A stretch of 64,000 nt of DNA from Cognatilysobacter claricitrinus. GTDB lineage: Bacteria; Pseudomonadota; Gammaproteobacteria; Xanthomonadales; Xanthomonadaceae. Below the pieces are notes generated by a model that was given only the letters and a program-made list of their open reading frames with translations, was not told the DNA's origin and made no database searches. Every line of letters begins with the position of its first letter. The stretch's first letter is position 1. Made by a program: the position numbers and the translations under genes. The stretch spans positions 62,001 to 126,000 of the forward strand of contig NZ_BAAFZV010000003.1 in the NCBI RefSeq assembly GCF_045866565.1, given 5' to 3'. Shown here piece after piece: positions 52,441-60,935 of the stretch.

Positions 52441-52983
52441 CTACGCGCCGGCCGGACGCACGTTCATGCCCAGCGCCGCCGCGATCTCGCGCATTCCCTC
52501 GTCGTCGCGGCTGTGCGTCATCCAGCCCGCCTGCACGTCCGGGCCGGCGTCGCGCACCCACAGCGTGTAGTGATGCTCGCGCAGCCGGTCGAACGCGATG
52601 TCGAGCAGCTCGGGCACGTCGGTGCCGTCGAGGAACTCGTCATCGGTCGGGTCTTCGACGCCCCAGTCGATCTGCAGGTCGAAGCGCGATGCTAGCTCGT
52701 CCAGGCTTTCGACCAGCCCGCGTGTGTCGTCATCGCCGACGTGGAACCCCGACTTCCAGTCGATCGCATCGCGTAGCGCCTCGACGCCCGCATCGACGTC
52801 GTCGGTGCCACCGGTGGTTTCCCGCCACGCGGCGAACTGCGCCTGCGCGCCATCGACGTCGTCGGGATTGATGAGCAGCAACAGCTGCCAGATCACTGCC
52901 TCGAGCGCGGCCTCGTCGTCGAGGTCGGCATGCGATTCGAAGGCGTGCGCGAAGTTGTCGTCGGGATCGAATTCGGAATGCAT
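52441..52983 (-). CDS. Acidic protein of unknown function (DUF6630-like)
   Basis: 180-residue soluble, strongly acidic protein without a signal peptide. Patterns: 'EAVIWQLLLLINPDDVDGAQ', 'AIDWKSGFHVGDDDTRGLV', 'LLDIAFDRLREHHYTLWVRD'. It resembles an uncharacterised family of similar size in this order. The ATG at 52983 begins the acidic region; the open frame upstream is Arg/Pro-rich. Function unknown. Confidence 0.75.
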   Translation of the reverse strand: MHSEFDPDDNFAHAFESHADLDDEAALEAVIWQLLLLINPDDVDGAQAQFAAWRETTGGTDDVDAGVEALRDAIDWKSGFHVGDDDTRGLVESLDELASRFDLQIDWGVEDPTDDEFLDGTDVPELLDIAFDRLREHHYTLWVRDAGPDVQAGWMTHSRDDEGMREIAAALGMNVRPAGA

Positions 52984-53088
52984 CGCGGTGGCCGGCGGAG
53001 GCGGGCGGCCATCATCGCGCCGCCGCGGTGAAGATGCGCGTGCCGGGCGGTGGAATTCGGCGCGCGGCGGCATCGCCACGCGCACGGC

Positions 53089-53649
53089 TCATCCGCCGTC
53101 CGCGGGAACCTCGGTGGTGACGGCCGGCGCGGTAAGCACGACCAGGTTCGCGTCCCGACCCTTCGTGCTCAGCAGCGTGAGCCGCGTGGTGTTGTCCTGG
53201 CCGTCGTGAAGCACCTCGATCGCCGTGCTCGCGCCGTTCGCGCCCGACATCCGCGTGTAGAGCGTCTCCATCGTGTCGCCATCGCGAAGCGTGGTCGACT
53301 CCGCGCCGCTCTCGACCGTCTGTCCGCCGGCTTTGCGCGTCATTGCGATGGGTCGTCCGTTCGCGAACAGCACGCCACCGTCGTCATCGAATTGACGGAA
53401 GCAATAGACGTAGCTGAGGTCGGCGGCGGCTTCGACCGGCGCGCCTTCCCAGCGGAAGTTGCCGTCGTGCAGCGCAATGAAGTCACGATGGCTCGACGTC
53501 AATCGCGGCTGCTCGCGCACCGGGCCGCTCAGTTGCCGGGTAAACGTGCTCTTCCAGCACCGCGTCAGCGGCGACGGCTCACGTGCGGCCACGGGGCCTG
53601 CAAGGGCCAGCGCGAACAACGCGAACACGGCGGGAGTCTTGGCGGACAT
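53089..53649 (-). CDS. Secreted protein of unknown function
   Basis: 186-residue predicted periplasmic protein. Signal peptide to 'GPVAA', then 'RCWKSTFTRQLSGPVREQP' and beta-rich segments ('FRWEGAPVEAAADLSYVYCF', 'TAIEVLHDGQDNTTRLTLLS'). Two Cys may form a disulfide. I recognise no domain. Between the acidic protein and the H1-like gene, all on the same strand but with gaps over 100 bases. Confidence 0.72.
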   Translation of the reverse strand: MSAKTPAVFALFALALAGPVAAREPSPLTRCWKSTFTRQLSGPVREQPRLTSSHRDFIALHDGNFRWEGAPVEAAADLSYVYCFRQFDDDGGVLFANGRPIAMTRKAGGQTVESGAESTTLRDGDTMETLYTRMSGANGASTAIEVLHDGQDNTTRLTLLSTKGRDANLVVLTAPAVTTEVPADGG

Positions 53650-53760
53650 GGAGGGCCTGGCGGGGTGGGTTTCGCCGAATGCTAGCTGACCTTCGGCTGG
53701 TTTTCCGCCGGCCGGTCCGCCATCGACCGGGCCGTTCGCGTCGACGCCAAGTGTCGAAAT

Positions 53761-53787
53761 GGGCCGGGCAGCGTTGCCACCCGGCCC
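53761..53787 (-). terminator. Terminator after the H1-like gene
   Basis: Hairpin gggccggg-loop-cccggccc immediately after the stop; on the minus strand it is followed by ATTTCG. Confidence 0.65.
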
Positions 53788-53793
53788 GATGCA

Positions 53794-54327
53794 TCAGCTC
53801 CGGCTCGAGCGCTTGCGCGCCGTCGACTTGCGGGCGCCGGCCTTCTTGGCCGTGCTCTTGCGTGCGCTCTTTTTAGCGGCGGACTTGCGCGCGGTCTTTT
53901 TCGCGGCCGACGCGCGTCCGCCCTTGCGGGCCGCCGCCTTGCGTGCGGTCGAGGTCGACTTGCGTGCGGCCGACTTCTTCGTTGCGCTCTTGCGCGTCGA
54001 GCTCTTCTTGGCCGCGCTCTTGCGGGCGCCGCTCTTCTTCGCGGCGCTCTTGCGGGCCGTGCTCTCTTTGACAGTGCTCGTCCTGGCCGTGCTCTTGCGG
54101 GCGCCGGCCTTCTTTGCGGTCGACTTGCGGGCCGTCTTCTTCGCGGCCTTCTTCGTCGACTTGCGACCGCCGGATTTCTTCGCACCGCCGTCCTGCTTGT
54201 TCACCGTGGCCCAGGCGATACGTTCAGCGGCGCCTTCGGAACGGCCGCGAGCGCGCTCGCTGTCTTCGATGTGTTCGGCCTGGCGTTTCTGCTTGCTGGA
54301 ATACGACGACTTGTCACCACGCGGCAT
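53794..54327 (-). CDS. Histone-H1-like Lys/Ala/Arg-rich protein with a conserved N-terminal segment
   Basis: 177-residue protein with two parts. Residues 1-50 ('MPRGDKSSYSSKQKRQAEHI', 'AAERIAWATVNKQDGGAKKS') match a conserved small family often annotated as plasmid stabilisation protein. Residues 50-177 are a run of KKSA/ARKSTAKK-type repeats, similar to bacterial H1-like or AlgP-type C-terminal domains. High positive charge suggests non-specific DNA binding. GGAGA lies upstream of the ATG at 54327. There is no signal peptide. The gene ends in a hairpin terminator. Confidence 0.8.
   Translation of the reverse strand: MPRGDKSSYSSKQKRQAEHIEDSERARGRSEGAAERIAWATVNKQDGGAKKSGGRKSTKKAAKKTARKSTAKKAGARKSTARTSTVKESTARKSAAKKSGARKSAAKKSSTRKSATKKSAARKSTSTARKAAARKGGRASAAKKTARKSAAKKSARKSTAKKAGARKSTARKRSSRS
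53810..54180 (-). repeat. Degenerate Lys/Ala/Ser/Arg codon repeats
   Basis: The 3' two thirds of the H1-like gene is built from short degenerate units coding for KKSA, ARKS and TAKKAGARKS. The unit is protein-level and in frame, so it is part of the gene and not an independent element. Such tracts are prone to length change by slippage or recombination. Confidence 0.7.
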
Positions 54328-54442
54328 GTCGGTCTCCTTGTGCGGCGCTCGGGGTTGCGCCGCCGCCGGGATAACAACGCGGTTGTCGACGCGATGACAA
54401 GATGCATGCGACATCAGCGCGTCGCCGGTCACCACTTGGAGG

Positions 54443-54784
54443 TCAGGGACCGCAACGCAACTCGCCGCGTTCGCGTTCTCCGGCGCTCGCAATCCATGCG
54501 TCGCTGCCGGCGCCTTCAAGCGTGAACGAAGGCGGCAGCGTGGCGTCGCCCGGATTGCGGAACTCGAAGCGGATGCGCGATGCGCGCTCGTCGAACTCGA
54601 CGAGCCGGTACGCGCGTGACGGCAGCGATCGTGGGCCATTCGGCATCTGCACATAGACCATGGACACGCGCGCGTCGCCGGCGAATTCGATGTCGTGGTC
54701 GGCGCTCGAGAACGTGCACAGCGTGGTGTCGGCCCATGCGGGCGTGGCGATGGCGATCAACAGCAGGGCGGGAAGCATGCGCAT
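54443..54784 (-). CDS. Small secreted protein of unknown function
   Basis: 113-residue predicted periplasmic protein. The ATG at 54784 follows a GGGGA ribosome-site-like run and begins a signal peptide ending near 'TPAWA'. The mature part is beta-rich with two Cys ('TLCTFSSADHDIEFAGDARV', 'ERGELRCGP'), which could pair. Family not recognised. Confidence 0.65.
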   Translation of the reverse strand: MRMLPALLLIAIATPAWADTTLCTFSSADHDIEFAGDARVSMVYVQMPNGPRSLPSRAYRLVEFDERASRIRFEFRNPGDATLPPSFTLEGAGSDAWIASAGERERGELRCGP

Positions 54785-54924
54785 CGTGGATCCCCTTGAC
54801 GTAGCAGACGTGCGTCGCGCGACCGTCTGGCTCGGCGTCGACGATAAGGGATGGCGAAGCTGCGGAGCGGAGCAACCCGACGTGCATGACGAATCACGCG
54901 CGCCCGACGTCCGCATCGCCTGAG

Positions 54925-56100
54925 TCACCGGCGCTGCCGATCCGCGCGCTTCGACGCCGCTTCCGGCACAGACGCCACCACGGCGCGCACCAGTCGATTC
55001 ACCGCGATCGCGGTCTGGTCCTCGTCGTAGGCGCCGGCGGTCGTGACCATCACGATGTCGAGCTCCGGAACCACGAACACGCGCTGCCCGCCGTTGCCGA
55101 AGCCCGCGTGCCAGGCGAGCCTGCGCCCGTGCCAGTCGGCGGTGCCGGCCCACCACTGCGCGCGATAGGTGAAATCGGAGACACCGGTGGTGCGGCCGCG
55201 TGACCACGAGTCGTCCATCCACGCCGCCGGCACGATCTGCGCGCCGTGCCACCGGCCGTGGTCCTGCGCGAGGCGGCCGATCTTCAGCAGGTCGCGCGGG
55301 CGCAGGCGCAGGCCGTTGAACGCCATCGGGCGACCGTGCAGATCCTTGACCCAGTCCCAGTGGCGAATGCCGAGCGGCACGAACAGGCGTCGCGCGGCGT
55401 ATCGCTCGATGTCGTCGCCGGTACCGCTCGCGATCATGTCGGCCAGCAGCGCGGTGCCGCCGCCGTTGTAGTTGAAGGCGGTCCCGGGCGCGGTGGCCAT
55501 CGGGCGCTTGAGCACGTACAGCGGCAGGTCGCGACGCGAGAACAGCCGCAACTCGTCGTTGATGCCGGGCGCGCCTTCCGTCCAGTCCAGGCCACTGCTC
55601 ATGTCGAGCAGGTCGCGAACACGGACGCGGCTCGCGTTCTCCGCGGCGACGTCCTGCAGTTGCGGATACACCGTCGACAGATACGCGTCGGGCGGCGGCA
55701 CCTTACCGTCGGCGAGGGCGATGCCGTAGAGCAGCGACGTCACGCTCTTTCCGATCGAGCGCACGTCGTGCAGCGTGGACGGACCGAAGCTGCGTCGGAT
55801 CGACACCAGCGCATAGACCGAACGGTCCCGGCCACCCTGGTAGTACTCGGCGACGATGCGCCCGTGGCGTTCGACCAGCACCGAGTGCACGTTGTACGGG
55901 CCATCGAGCACGCGTTCGATCGCGGTGGTCAGCGCCGTGCCGTCGAAGCCTTCGGCGGCGGGTGTCGAGAGCGCCCAGCCGTCGTCGAGCGCCACCGGCG
56001 TCGGCCCCGTCCGTGGCTCGACCGGACGCCACCACACGAACCACGCGGCGGCGACGAGGACGAGGACGAGCTGGACGAACCGGAGCGCTCGGAACGACAT
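54925..56100 (-). CDS. Serine hydrolase of the beta-lactamase (class C) family
   Basis: 391-residue protein with an N-terminal membrane helix or uncleaved signal (about 8-24) and a class C/EstB-like domain. The nucleophile is S115 with K118 ('SIGKSVTSLLYGIA'); the second motif is Y-N ('FNYNGGGTALLADMI') and a C-terminal 'HAGFGNGGQRVFVVPELD' supplies the third region. Likely a periplasmic esterase, peptidase or D-aminoacyl hydrolase; true beta-lactamase activity cannot be told from sequence. Confidence 0.88.
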   Translation of the reverse strand: MSFRALRFVQLVLVLVAAAWFVWWRPVEPRTGPTPVALDDGWALSTPAAEGFDGTALTTAIERVLDGPYNVHSVLVERHGRIVAEYYQGGRDRSVYALVSIRRSFGPSTLHDVRSIGKSVTSLLYGIALADGKVPPPDAYLSTVYPQLQDVAAENASRVRVRDLLDMSSGLDWTEGAPGINDELRLFSRRDLPLYVLKRPMATAPGTAFNYNGGGTALLADMIASGTGDDIERYAARRLFVPLGIRHWDWVKDLHGRPMAFNGLRLRPRDLLKIGRLAQDHGRWHGAQIVPAAWMDDSWSRGRTTGVSDFTYRAQWWAGTADWHGRRLAWHAGFGNGGQRVFVVPELDIVMVTTAGAYDEDQTAIAVNRLVRAVVASVPEAASKRADRQRR

Positions 56101-56187
56101 GCGTCGCCTTCAGGCGGGACGAGTCGCGATTCTGCACGCAAACCGCGTCGGCCCGCGCCGTGGGTTCGACGCGCGGCCTGCGCGCGC

Positions 56188-56409
56188 TCAACCCGGCCAG
56201 TAGCCGTCCGGCCAGCGCTGCATCACCGCGCGATAGCTGTCGGGATCGACGTACCACATCTGCGGCGCGCGCCAGCCGATGCAGCGGTCGTCGACGCGCA
56301 GCGTCAACTGCTTCGGGCTCTGGCCGAGCAGTTCGCACAGAAGCGCCCAGTTCGGCGCGGTGATGGACACGAAGTCCTGGGGTGGGCGGGTCGATCGGAT
56401 GGCGGCCAT
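56188..56409 (-). CDS. Small soluble protein of unknown function
   Basis: 73-residue protein without signal or membrane segment. Trp-rich: 'ITAPNWALLCELLGQSPKQ', 'IGWRAPQMWYVDPDSYRAVM', 'RWPDGYWPG'. The regular aromatic spacing and good codon use suggest a real gene, but I recognise no domain. Between the hydrolase and the YdcZ-like gene. Confidence 0.6.
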   Translation of the reverse strand: MAAIRSTRPPQDFVSITAPNWALLCELLGQSPKQLTLRVDDRCIGWRAPQMWYVDPDSYRAVMQRWPDGYWPG

Positions 56410-56489
56410 GCATCCAGTCTCGACGCGCGCATCTCACCGGCTGAGAAGCCTTGCGCGGCGCGGGTTTGGCGCCGCCGCCGGCGTCCGCC

Positions 56490-56939
56490 TCAGCCCTTGC
56501 GCACCAGCGCGACACCGGCAACGACCAGCAGTGCGCCCATGACGCGAACCGCGCTGACGGGTGCGCGCGTGAGCCCGAACGCGCCGTGGTGGTCCAGCCA
56601 CAACGCCATCGCGATCTGTCCCGCGATGCCGAGCGTGATCAGCGATGCCAGGCCGATGCGCGGCGCCGCATACGCCGCGATGGCGACATAGGTCGCGCCG
56701 TACACCCCGCCGATCCACGCGTACCAGGGCAGCGGCGCGAACGACGCCAGCCCGGGTCGATTGCCACTCGCGAGCCAGGCGACGAACAACGCGGTGGTGC
56801 CGACCGCGAACGAAATCAGCGCCGCTAGCAACGGCGACCCGCCCGCACGCGCCAGCATCACGTTGGTCGGCGCCTGCAGCGCGATCAGCGCGCCGGCGAG
56901 CACGACGAGGAGCATGGGGAGCAGCGCTGCGAGATTCAT
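56490..56939 (-). CDS. YdcZ/DUF606 membrane transporter
   Basis: 149-residue inner-membrane protein with five helices, a half-size member of the DMT superfamily (DUF606/YdcZ). Start 'LVVLAGALIALQAPTNVMLA' and 'WYAWIGGVYGATYVAIAAYA' are typical, as is the end 'VMGALLVVAGVALVRKG'. These proteins probably act as dimers. Substrate unknown. Confidence 0.88.
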   Translation of the reverse strand: MNLAALLPMLLVVLAGALIALQAPTNVMLARAGGSPLLAALISFAVGTTALFVAWLASGNRPGLASFAPLPWYAWIGGVYGATYVAIAAYAAPRIGLASLITLGIAGQIAMALWLDHHGAFGLTRAPVSAVRVMGALLVVAGVALVRKG

Positions 56940-56993
56940 CGGGTGGTACTCCGGGAGCGAGAGGGGCTTGGGCAGCGCGGGGTCATCGCACGA

Positions 56994-57665
56994 TCAGAGC
57001 TGCGCGAAATGGCTCGTGTCGGCGGGCAATTCGATCGGTGCGATCGGCGTCGCGTAGTCGAAACGGAACGTCGCCACGCGCGGCCCGTCTCCGTCGTCGC
57101 CGATTCTCGACTCCTCGAACACGACCGGAAGACCGTCGGCGCGGATCGTCACGTCCAGCACGCGGGTCGTCGCCGGTTGCCCGGCATTTTCCGGCGGCGA
57201 CATTCCCGGACCAGCGGCGAATACCACCATGTCGCTCAACTCGATGCGTACGCGCCGGCACAGCTCGCCGTTGCAGATGCCGATCAGGCGGTGCGCAGCG
57301 ACCACCTGGCCGTCGTCGAAGGGGCGCAGGCCGAGCTCGATGGTGTCGTCGGCGCAATACGGACCGACCGGTTGGTCAACGCAGACCCTGTCCACTACCG
57401 CGACCGCCCGATAGTCGCTGCGCACTTCGCGGAGCCGGATCGGCGACGCATTGAGGTAGTCGTCGTAGCCGCCGGTCGTCGTGCCGTCGTCGTGCTGCAG
57501 TGCGACGCGCGCATGCACGCCGGTGCGTTCGCGCTCCAGTAGCCGCGCGTTGGCGAGGCGGAACAGCAGGACGGCCACCGGATCGGGTCGCATCGCCGAC
57601 GAGGGCACCACGGCGAGAACGCCGAAGATGACGGTACCGGCAACGACGATCGCAGTGCGCCGCAT
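56994..57665 (-). CDS. Secreted protein of unknown function
   Basis: 223-residue protein with an N-terminal hydrophobic stretch (about 5-24, signal peptide or anchor) and a beta-rich body. It contains four Cys ('VCVDQPVGPYCADD', 'GICNGELCRRVRIE') that could form disulfides. No family recognised. It is 54 bases upstream of the YdcZ-like gene on the same strand and may be in the same operon. Confidence 0.7.
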   Translation of the reverse strand: MRRTAIVVAGTVIFGVLAVVPSSAMRPDPVAVLLFRLANARLLERERTGVHARVALQHDDGTTTGGYDDYLNASPIRLREVRSDYRAVAVVDRVCVDQPVGPYCADDTIELGLRPFDDGQVVAAHRLIGICNGELCRRVRIELSDMVVFAAGPGMSPPENAGQPATTRVLDVTIRADGLPVVFEESRIGDDGDGPRVATFRFDYATPIAPIELPADTSHFAQL

Positions 57666-57819
57666 CTGGGGCTCCGGAGGAACCGGCGCAGCGTAGCAGG
57701 CCGATCACGCGCGTCGGCGCCAGCGGGAACGCGCCGCTCGCCGGTGTGTGCAGACGGGCGGTCGCGCGTGGACTGCGATGGGCGGCAACCTTGCCTTCCC
57801 CCAACCGAAGGAGTGCGAC

Positions 57820-58182
57820 ATGTACATCGACGGCATGGTGCTGCCGCTGCGCGAAGAGAAGCTCACCGAGTACACGACGATGGCCGACGTCTTCGCGACC
57901 AAGGCGAAGGCGCTGGGCGCGATCGGTACGGTCGAGGCGCTCGGTGACGGCCTCGAGCACGGTCACACGACGGACTTCTTTCGCGCGGTGAAAGCGGAAG
58001 ACGGCGAGAACGTGGTGTTCTCGTTCATCGTGTGGCCCGACAAGGCGACGCGCGACAGTGGATGGGAAAAGCTCATGGCCGATCCCGACATGCAGCCCGG
58101 CGCGCAGCCGATGCCGTTCGACGGCAAGCGCCTGTTCTGGGGCGGTTTCAAGCCGATCGTCAACACCATCGACATGCGGTGA
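57820..58182 (+). CDS. DUF1428 family protein
   Basis: 120-residue soluble protein of DUF1428, a dimeric ferredoxin-like fold family. Begins 'MYIDGMVLPLREEKLTEYTT' and ends near 'KRLFWGGFKPIV', both family landmarks; 'FSFIVWPDKATRDSGWEKL' is in the middle. AAGGAG is 6 bases before the ATG. Function unknown; such proteins are sometimes stress related. Confidence 0.9.
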   Translation: MYIDGMVLPLREEKLTEYTTMADVFATKAKALGAIGTVEALGDGLEHGHTTDFFRAVKAEDGENVVFSFIVWPDKATRDSGWEKLMADPDMQPGAQPMPFDGKRLFWGGFKPIVNTIDMR

Positions 58183-58570
58183 GCTGGCGCGCCGCGCGCC
58201 GCATGCGCGGCGCGTTGGCTGCGGTCGTTCGACCACATCGTGATGGACGCGTGCCTGCAGCACGTAGCCGCAGTCCATCGATCGTTGTCATCTTCGGCTA
58301 TGCGCGCTGTGCTTGCGTCGAGCATGAGCAGGATTCACCGATGTACACGTCGGCCTGCAAAGGCGTTCCGCTCGGCATGGTCGAGCGTTGCTGTGTAGCG
58401 ATGGAGGCGGGCGACGCGATCAATCGGCACTACGACGGTGTCGACAAGGCGTCATTCGCCGCCATAGCCGGGCAGAGCGCGCAACGGACGGCTGCGCGTC
58501 CCGGCAGTCGAACGAATTCCGCGCCTACGACACGTCGTCGCAGCGCTGACACCTCGCACCACCCGCGCGC
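58183..58570. other. Intergenic region, no gene recognised
   Basis: About 390 bases between the DUF1428 gene and the frameshifted VOC gene. A GC-rich palindrome (cgcgccgc-atgc-gcggcgcg near 58195-58215) follows the DUF1428 stop and may be a terminator. An open frame beginning at 58341 (MYTSACKG..., with two adjacent Cys) has unclear coding character. Base composition is a little less GC-rich than around it. Confidence 0.4.
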
Positions 58571-59009
58571 CTACGGCGCCTTGAACGACAGCACCACCGA
58601 TTCCGCGCTGCGCTCGGCAGGCCCGTGGAATACCGCTTCGATGTTGTTGCCATCGGGGTCCAGCAGGAATGCCGCGTAGTAGCCGGGATGGTAGGGGCGC
58701 TCTCCGGGCGCGCCGTTGTCGGGTGCCGCCCGCGGCGAGCCCGGTGCGATGGAATGCATCGACCGCCGCGCGATCGCGTGCCTGGAATGCGAGGTGGTGC
58801 CGGCCGGTGAGCTTGCCCTGCGCGGCCGGGCTGTCTGCCGAGGAGACGAACAGTTCGTCGTACCAGAAGTGGTCGTCCGTCGCCCCGCCGAGCGGAATGC
58901 CGAGCGTCGAAAGCACGGCGTCGTAGAAGCGGCGACTCGCGGCCAGGTCGCGAACAACCAGATGGACGTGATCGATGAGCCGTCCGCGATGCAATGTCTG
59001 GGCTGCCAT
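58571..59009 (-). pseudogene. VOC/glyoxalase-family gene with a +1 frameshift
   Basis: A vicinal-oxygen-chelate (glyoxalase/bleomycin-resistance type) protein is encoded in two frames. The first part reads 'LIDHVHLVVRDLAASRRFYD' to 'RDRAAVDAFHRTGLAAGG'; the second, in another frame, reads 'DNGAPGERPYHPGYYAAFLL' and 'DPDGNNIEAVFHG'. The two join at 58721-58723 (run of G on the plus strand), where the sequence has one base too many; removing one base restores the family order GG-x-DNGAPG. The total length 439 is one more than a multiple of three. It is either a pseudogene or a single-base sequencing error. Metal-binding His and Glu positions are present in both parts. Confidence 0.85.
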
Positions 59010-59277
59010 GCGTCTATGTCCCGGATGCGCGTCGCGGCAGCGTGGACCGCGGGGCTTCGAGGCGGAGTGGAGACGACTGTGGCAACGCACGGTCATCCCG
59101 CATGGATACGGCCGTCGTCGCGGCGATGCGGACACGCGACCCCGATCCGCACCATCGGGCGTTGATGACCACGTCCGCTCCGGACCCGCGCGCCGCTTAA
59201 GCTGTAGGCGAGCTGCGGGCCGGTCCTGGGGAGGGCCGCGGCCGTTTCCAACGCCATCTCATTCCAAGGGGAACACC

Positions 59278-59748
59278 ATGCGTCCAATCACGCTTGCCGC
59301 GCTGTCCTGCTGCCTGCTCGCCGTCGCTCCGCTCGCCCATGCCGACGCCTCGATCGAAAAGCGCCTGACCGAGCGCGGTGTCCGCTTCCAGAAGGACGGC
59401 GATGGCGACTATCGCGTCGTCTACAACTACAGCAAGGAAGGACGGACGCAGCTGGTGTTCGTCAGCGGTTCGACCGAGACGACCGATGCGTTCACCGTGC
59501 GCGAAGTGTTCGCACCGGCCGGTAACATCGACGACGACAACATTGACGGCGCCGCCGCGCTGAAGCTGATGACCGACAGCCGCCGTAGCAAGCTCGGCAG
59601 CTGGGAGCTCAACGGCAAGACGCTCGTCTACGTCATCAAGCTTCCGGACAGCGTCAACGCCGCCGAACTGGAAGACGCGATGGACATGGCCGCGACGAAA
59701 GCCGACGACATGGAAATCGAACTCTCGGGTGGCAAGGACGCGTACTGA
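59278..59748 (+). CDS. Secreted protein, possibly YbjN-like
   Basis: 156-residue predicted periplasmic protein. Signal peptide to 'APLAHA', then a compact alpha/beta domain: 'KRLTERGVRFQKDGDGDYRV', 'RTQLVFVSGSTETTDAFTVR', 'LGSWELNGKTLVYVIKLPDS', ending in a helix. The order of elements resembles YbjN-type (type III chaperone-like) folds but the match is loose. AAGGGGA lies upstream of the ATG. Function unknown. Confidence 0.68.
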   Translation: MRPITLAALSCCLLAVAPLAHADASIEKRLTERGVRFQKDGDGDYRVVYNYSKEGRTQLVFVSGSTETTDAFTVREVFAPAGNIDDDNIDGAAALKLMTDSRRSKLGSWELNGKTLVYVIKLPDSVNAAELEDAMDMAATKADDMEIELSGGKDAY

Positions 59749-59834
59749 CCGGGCGCGGCGCGCGGGTGGCGGATGCCGTCACCCGTGTCGCCGCCGCGGG
59801 AGCGCATCGACAGCAATGCACGCCCGTGCATCAC

Positions 59835-60746
59835 TCACTGCAGACCCGTCCACGCGCGAATGAATGGCGCGAGCTGCGGCAGCAGGTCGACCATGCCGTG
59901 CAGCGGCACCACCAGCCACAGCGAGCGCGTGCGCGTCCACAGCACGCCGAACGCGACACCCGCGGGCGCGACCATCACCACCGAATAGGCGATCGCCCAC
60001 GCGGGCGTGGCATGCGCGACGCCTTCCATCAAATGGCCGCCGCGCATCCACAGCCCGGGTGCGTGCGCGAGGCCGAACAGCAACGACGCCCATGCCACCG
60101 CGGCGACGGGCGAGCGTGTCGCATCCTCCAGGCGCTGCTGCAGCACGCGACGGAACAGCACTTCCTCGCACAGCCCGGCTTCGATCACCTGCCACGCCAG
60201 ACATGCCGGCACGGCCCACAGCAGTGTCGACGTCGGGGGTGCGAGCTCCGCCAGCGTGTGCAGGCCGCGGCCGAACGTCGCCTGGAACGCGAGATAGGCG
60301 AGAGAGAGAACACCGAACGCCACCGCCAGGCGCGTCGACGACAGCCGCACGCGCATGCGGTCGCCGTGCAGGAAGACTGCCGCTGGCAGCAGCACCATCG
60401 TCACGAGTTTCAGCGCGAGTTGCGCCGTCGTCTGCGCGGGCTCAGTCGGTACCGCCGCATTGAGTGCCGAAAAGCCCCAGCCCAGCACGAACACTGCGAA
60501 CGTCGCGAGGTAGGCCAGCACCGGCGTTGCGCGCGCCGCCGGTTGCAGCGATGCGGGGCGCAGCCGAAGCGTCAATCCCCACGCCAGCAGCGGAAACACG
60601 ACGGCCAATGCGGCGAGCAGGAACAACGGCTCGGCCACGCTCGCGTCGGGCATGCGCATGAGCACGGCGAACGAGGCGGCATAGGCGAAGGCGACGACGG
60701 CCAGCGCGAGGCCGGCATGGGTTCGGGCTGACCATGAGCGAGGCAT
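59835..60746 (-). CDS. CPBP-family intramembrane metalloprotease
   Basis: 303-residue membrane protein with about eight helices. Motif 1 is canonical ('CEEVLFRRVLQQRL', EExxxR), motif 2 is 'LLFGLAHAPGLWM' and motif 3 'VPLHGMVDLLP'. This is the intact version of the family, in contrast to the copy at 45472. ATG at 60746 chosen; the upstream extension is Arg-rich. Substrate unknown; bacterial CPBP proteins are variously linked to immunity and protein processing. Confidence 0.85.
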   Translation of the reverse strand: MPRSWSARTHAGLALAVVAFAYAASFAVLMRMPDASVAEPLFLLAALAVVFPLLAWGLTLRLRPASLQPAARATPVLAYLATFAVFVLGWGFSALNAAVPTEPAQTTAQLALKLVTMVLLPAAVFLHGDRMRVRLSSTRLAVAFGVLSLAYLAFQATFGRGLHTLAELAPPTSTLLWAVPACLAWQVIEAGLCEEVLFRRVLQQRLEDATRSPVAAVAWASLLFGLAHAPGLWMRGGHLMEGVAHATPAWAIAYSVVMVAPAGVAFGVLWTRTRSLWLVVPLHGMVDLLPQLAPFIRAWTGLQ

Positions 60747-60935
60747 GCGGCAAAGGATGCCGCGCCGCGCGCGACCCGGCACGCGCGGGTGGTCACCGGG
60801 ACGATCGGCACGTGCAGCGTGCCGGCGTCGCATCCGGATCAGCTCAGGCCGCTACCAACACGCCCCGTCATGCCCCACGGGCGCGGCGTGCCGTGTGCGC
60901 GCGGCCGAAATCGCCGCCGGAAATCCGCGGCAGCG

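Noticed and set aside
53810..54180. Repeats considered as a CRISPR array or tandem-repeat element
   Set aside because: The units are degenerate, short and in frame with the H1-like protein; there are no spacers.
58341..58570. Open frame starting MYTSACKG after the DUF1428 gene
   Set aside because: No ribosome site, it runs into the VOC gene region on the other strand, and its second half is compositionally random.
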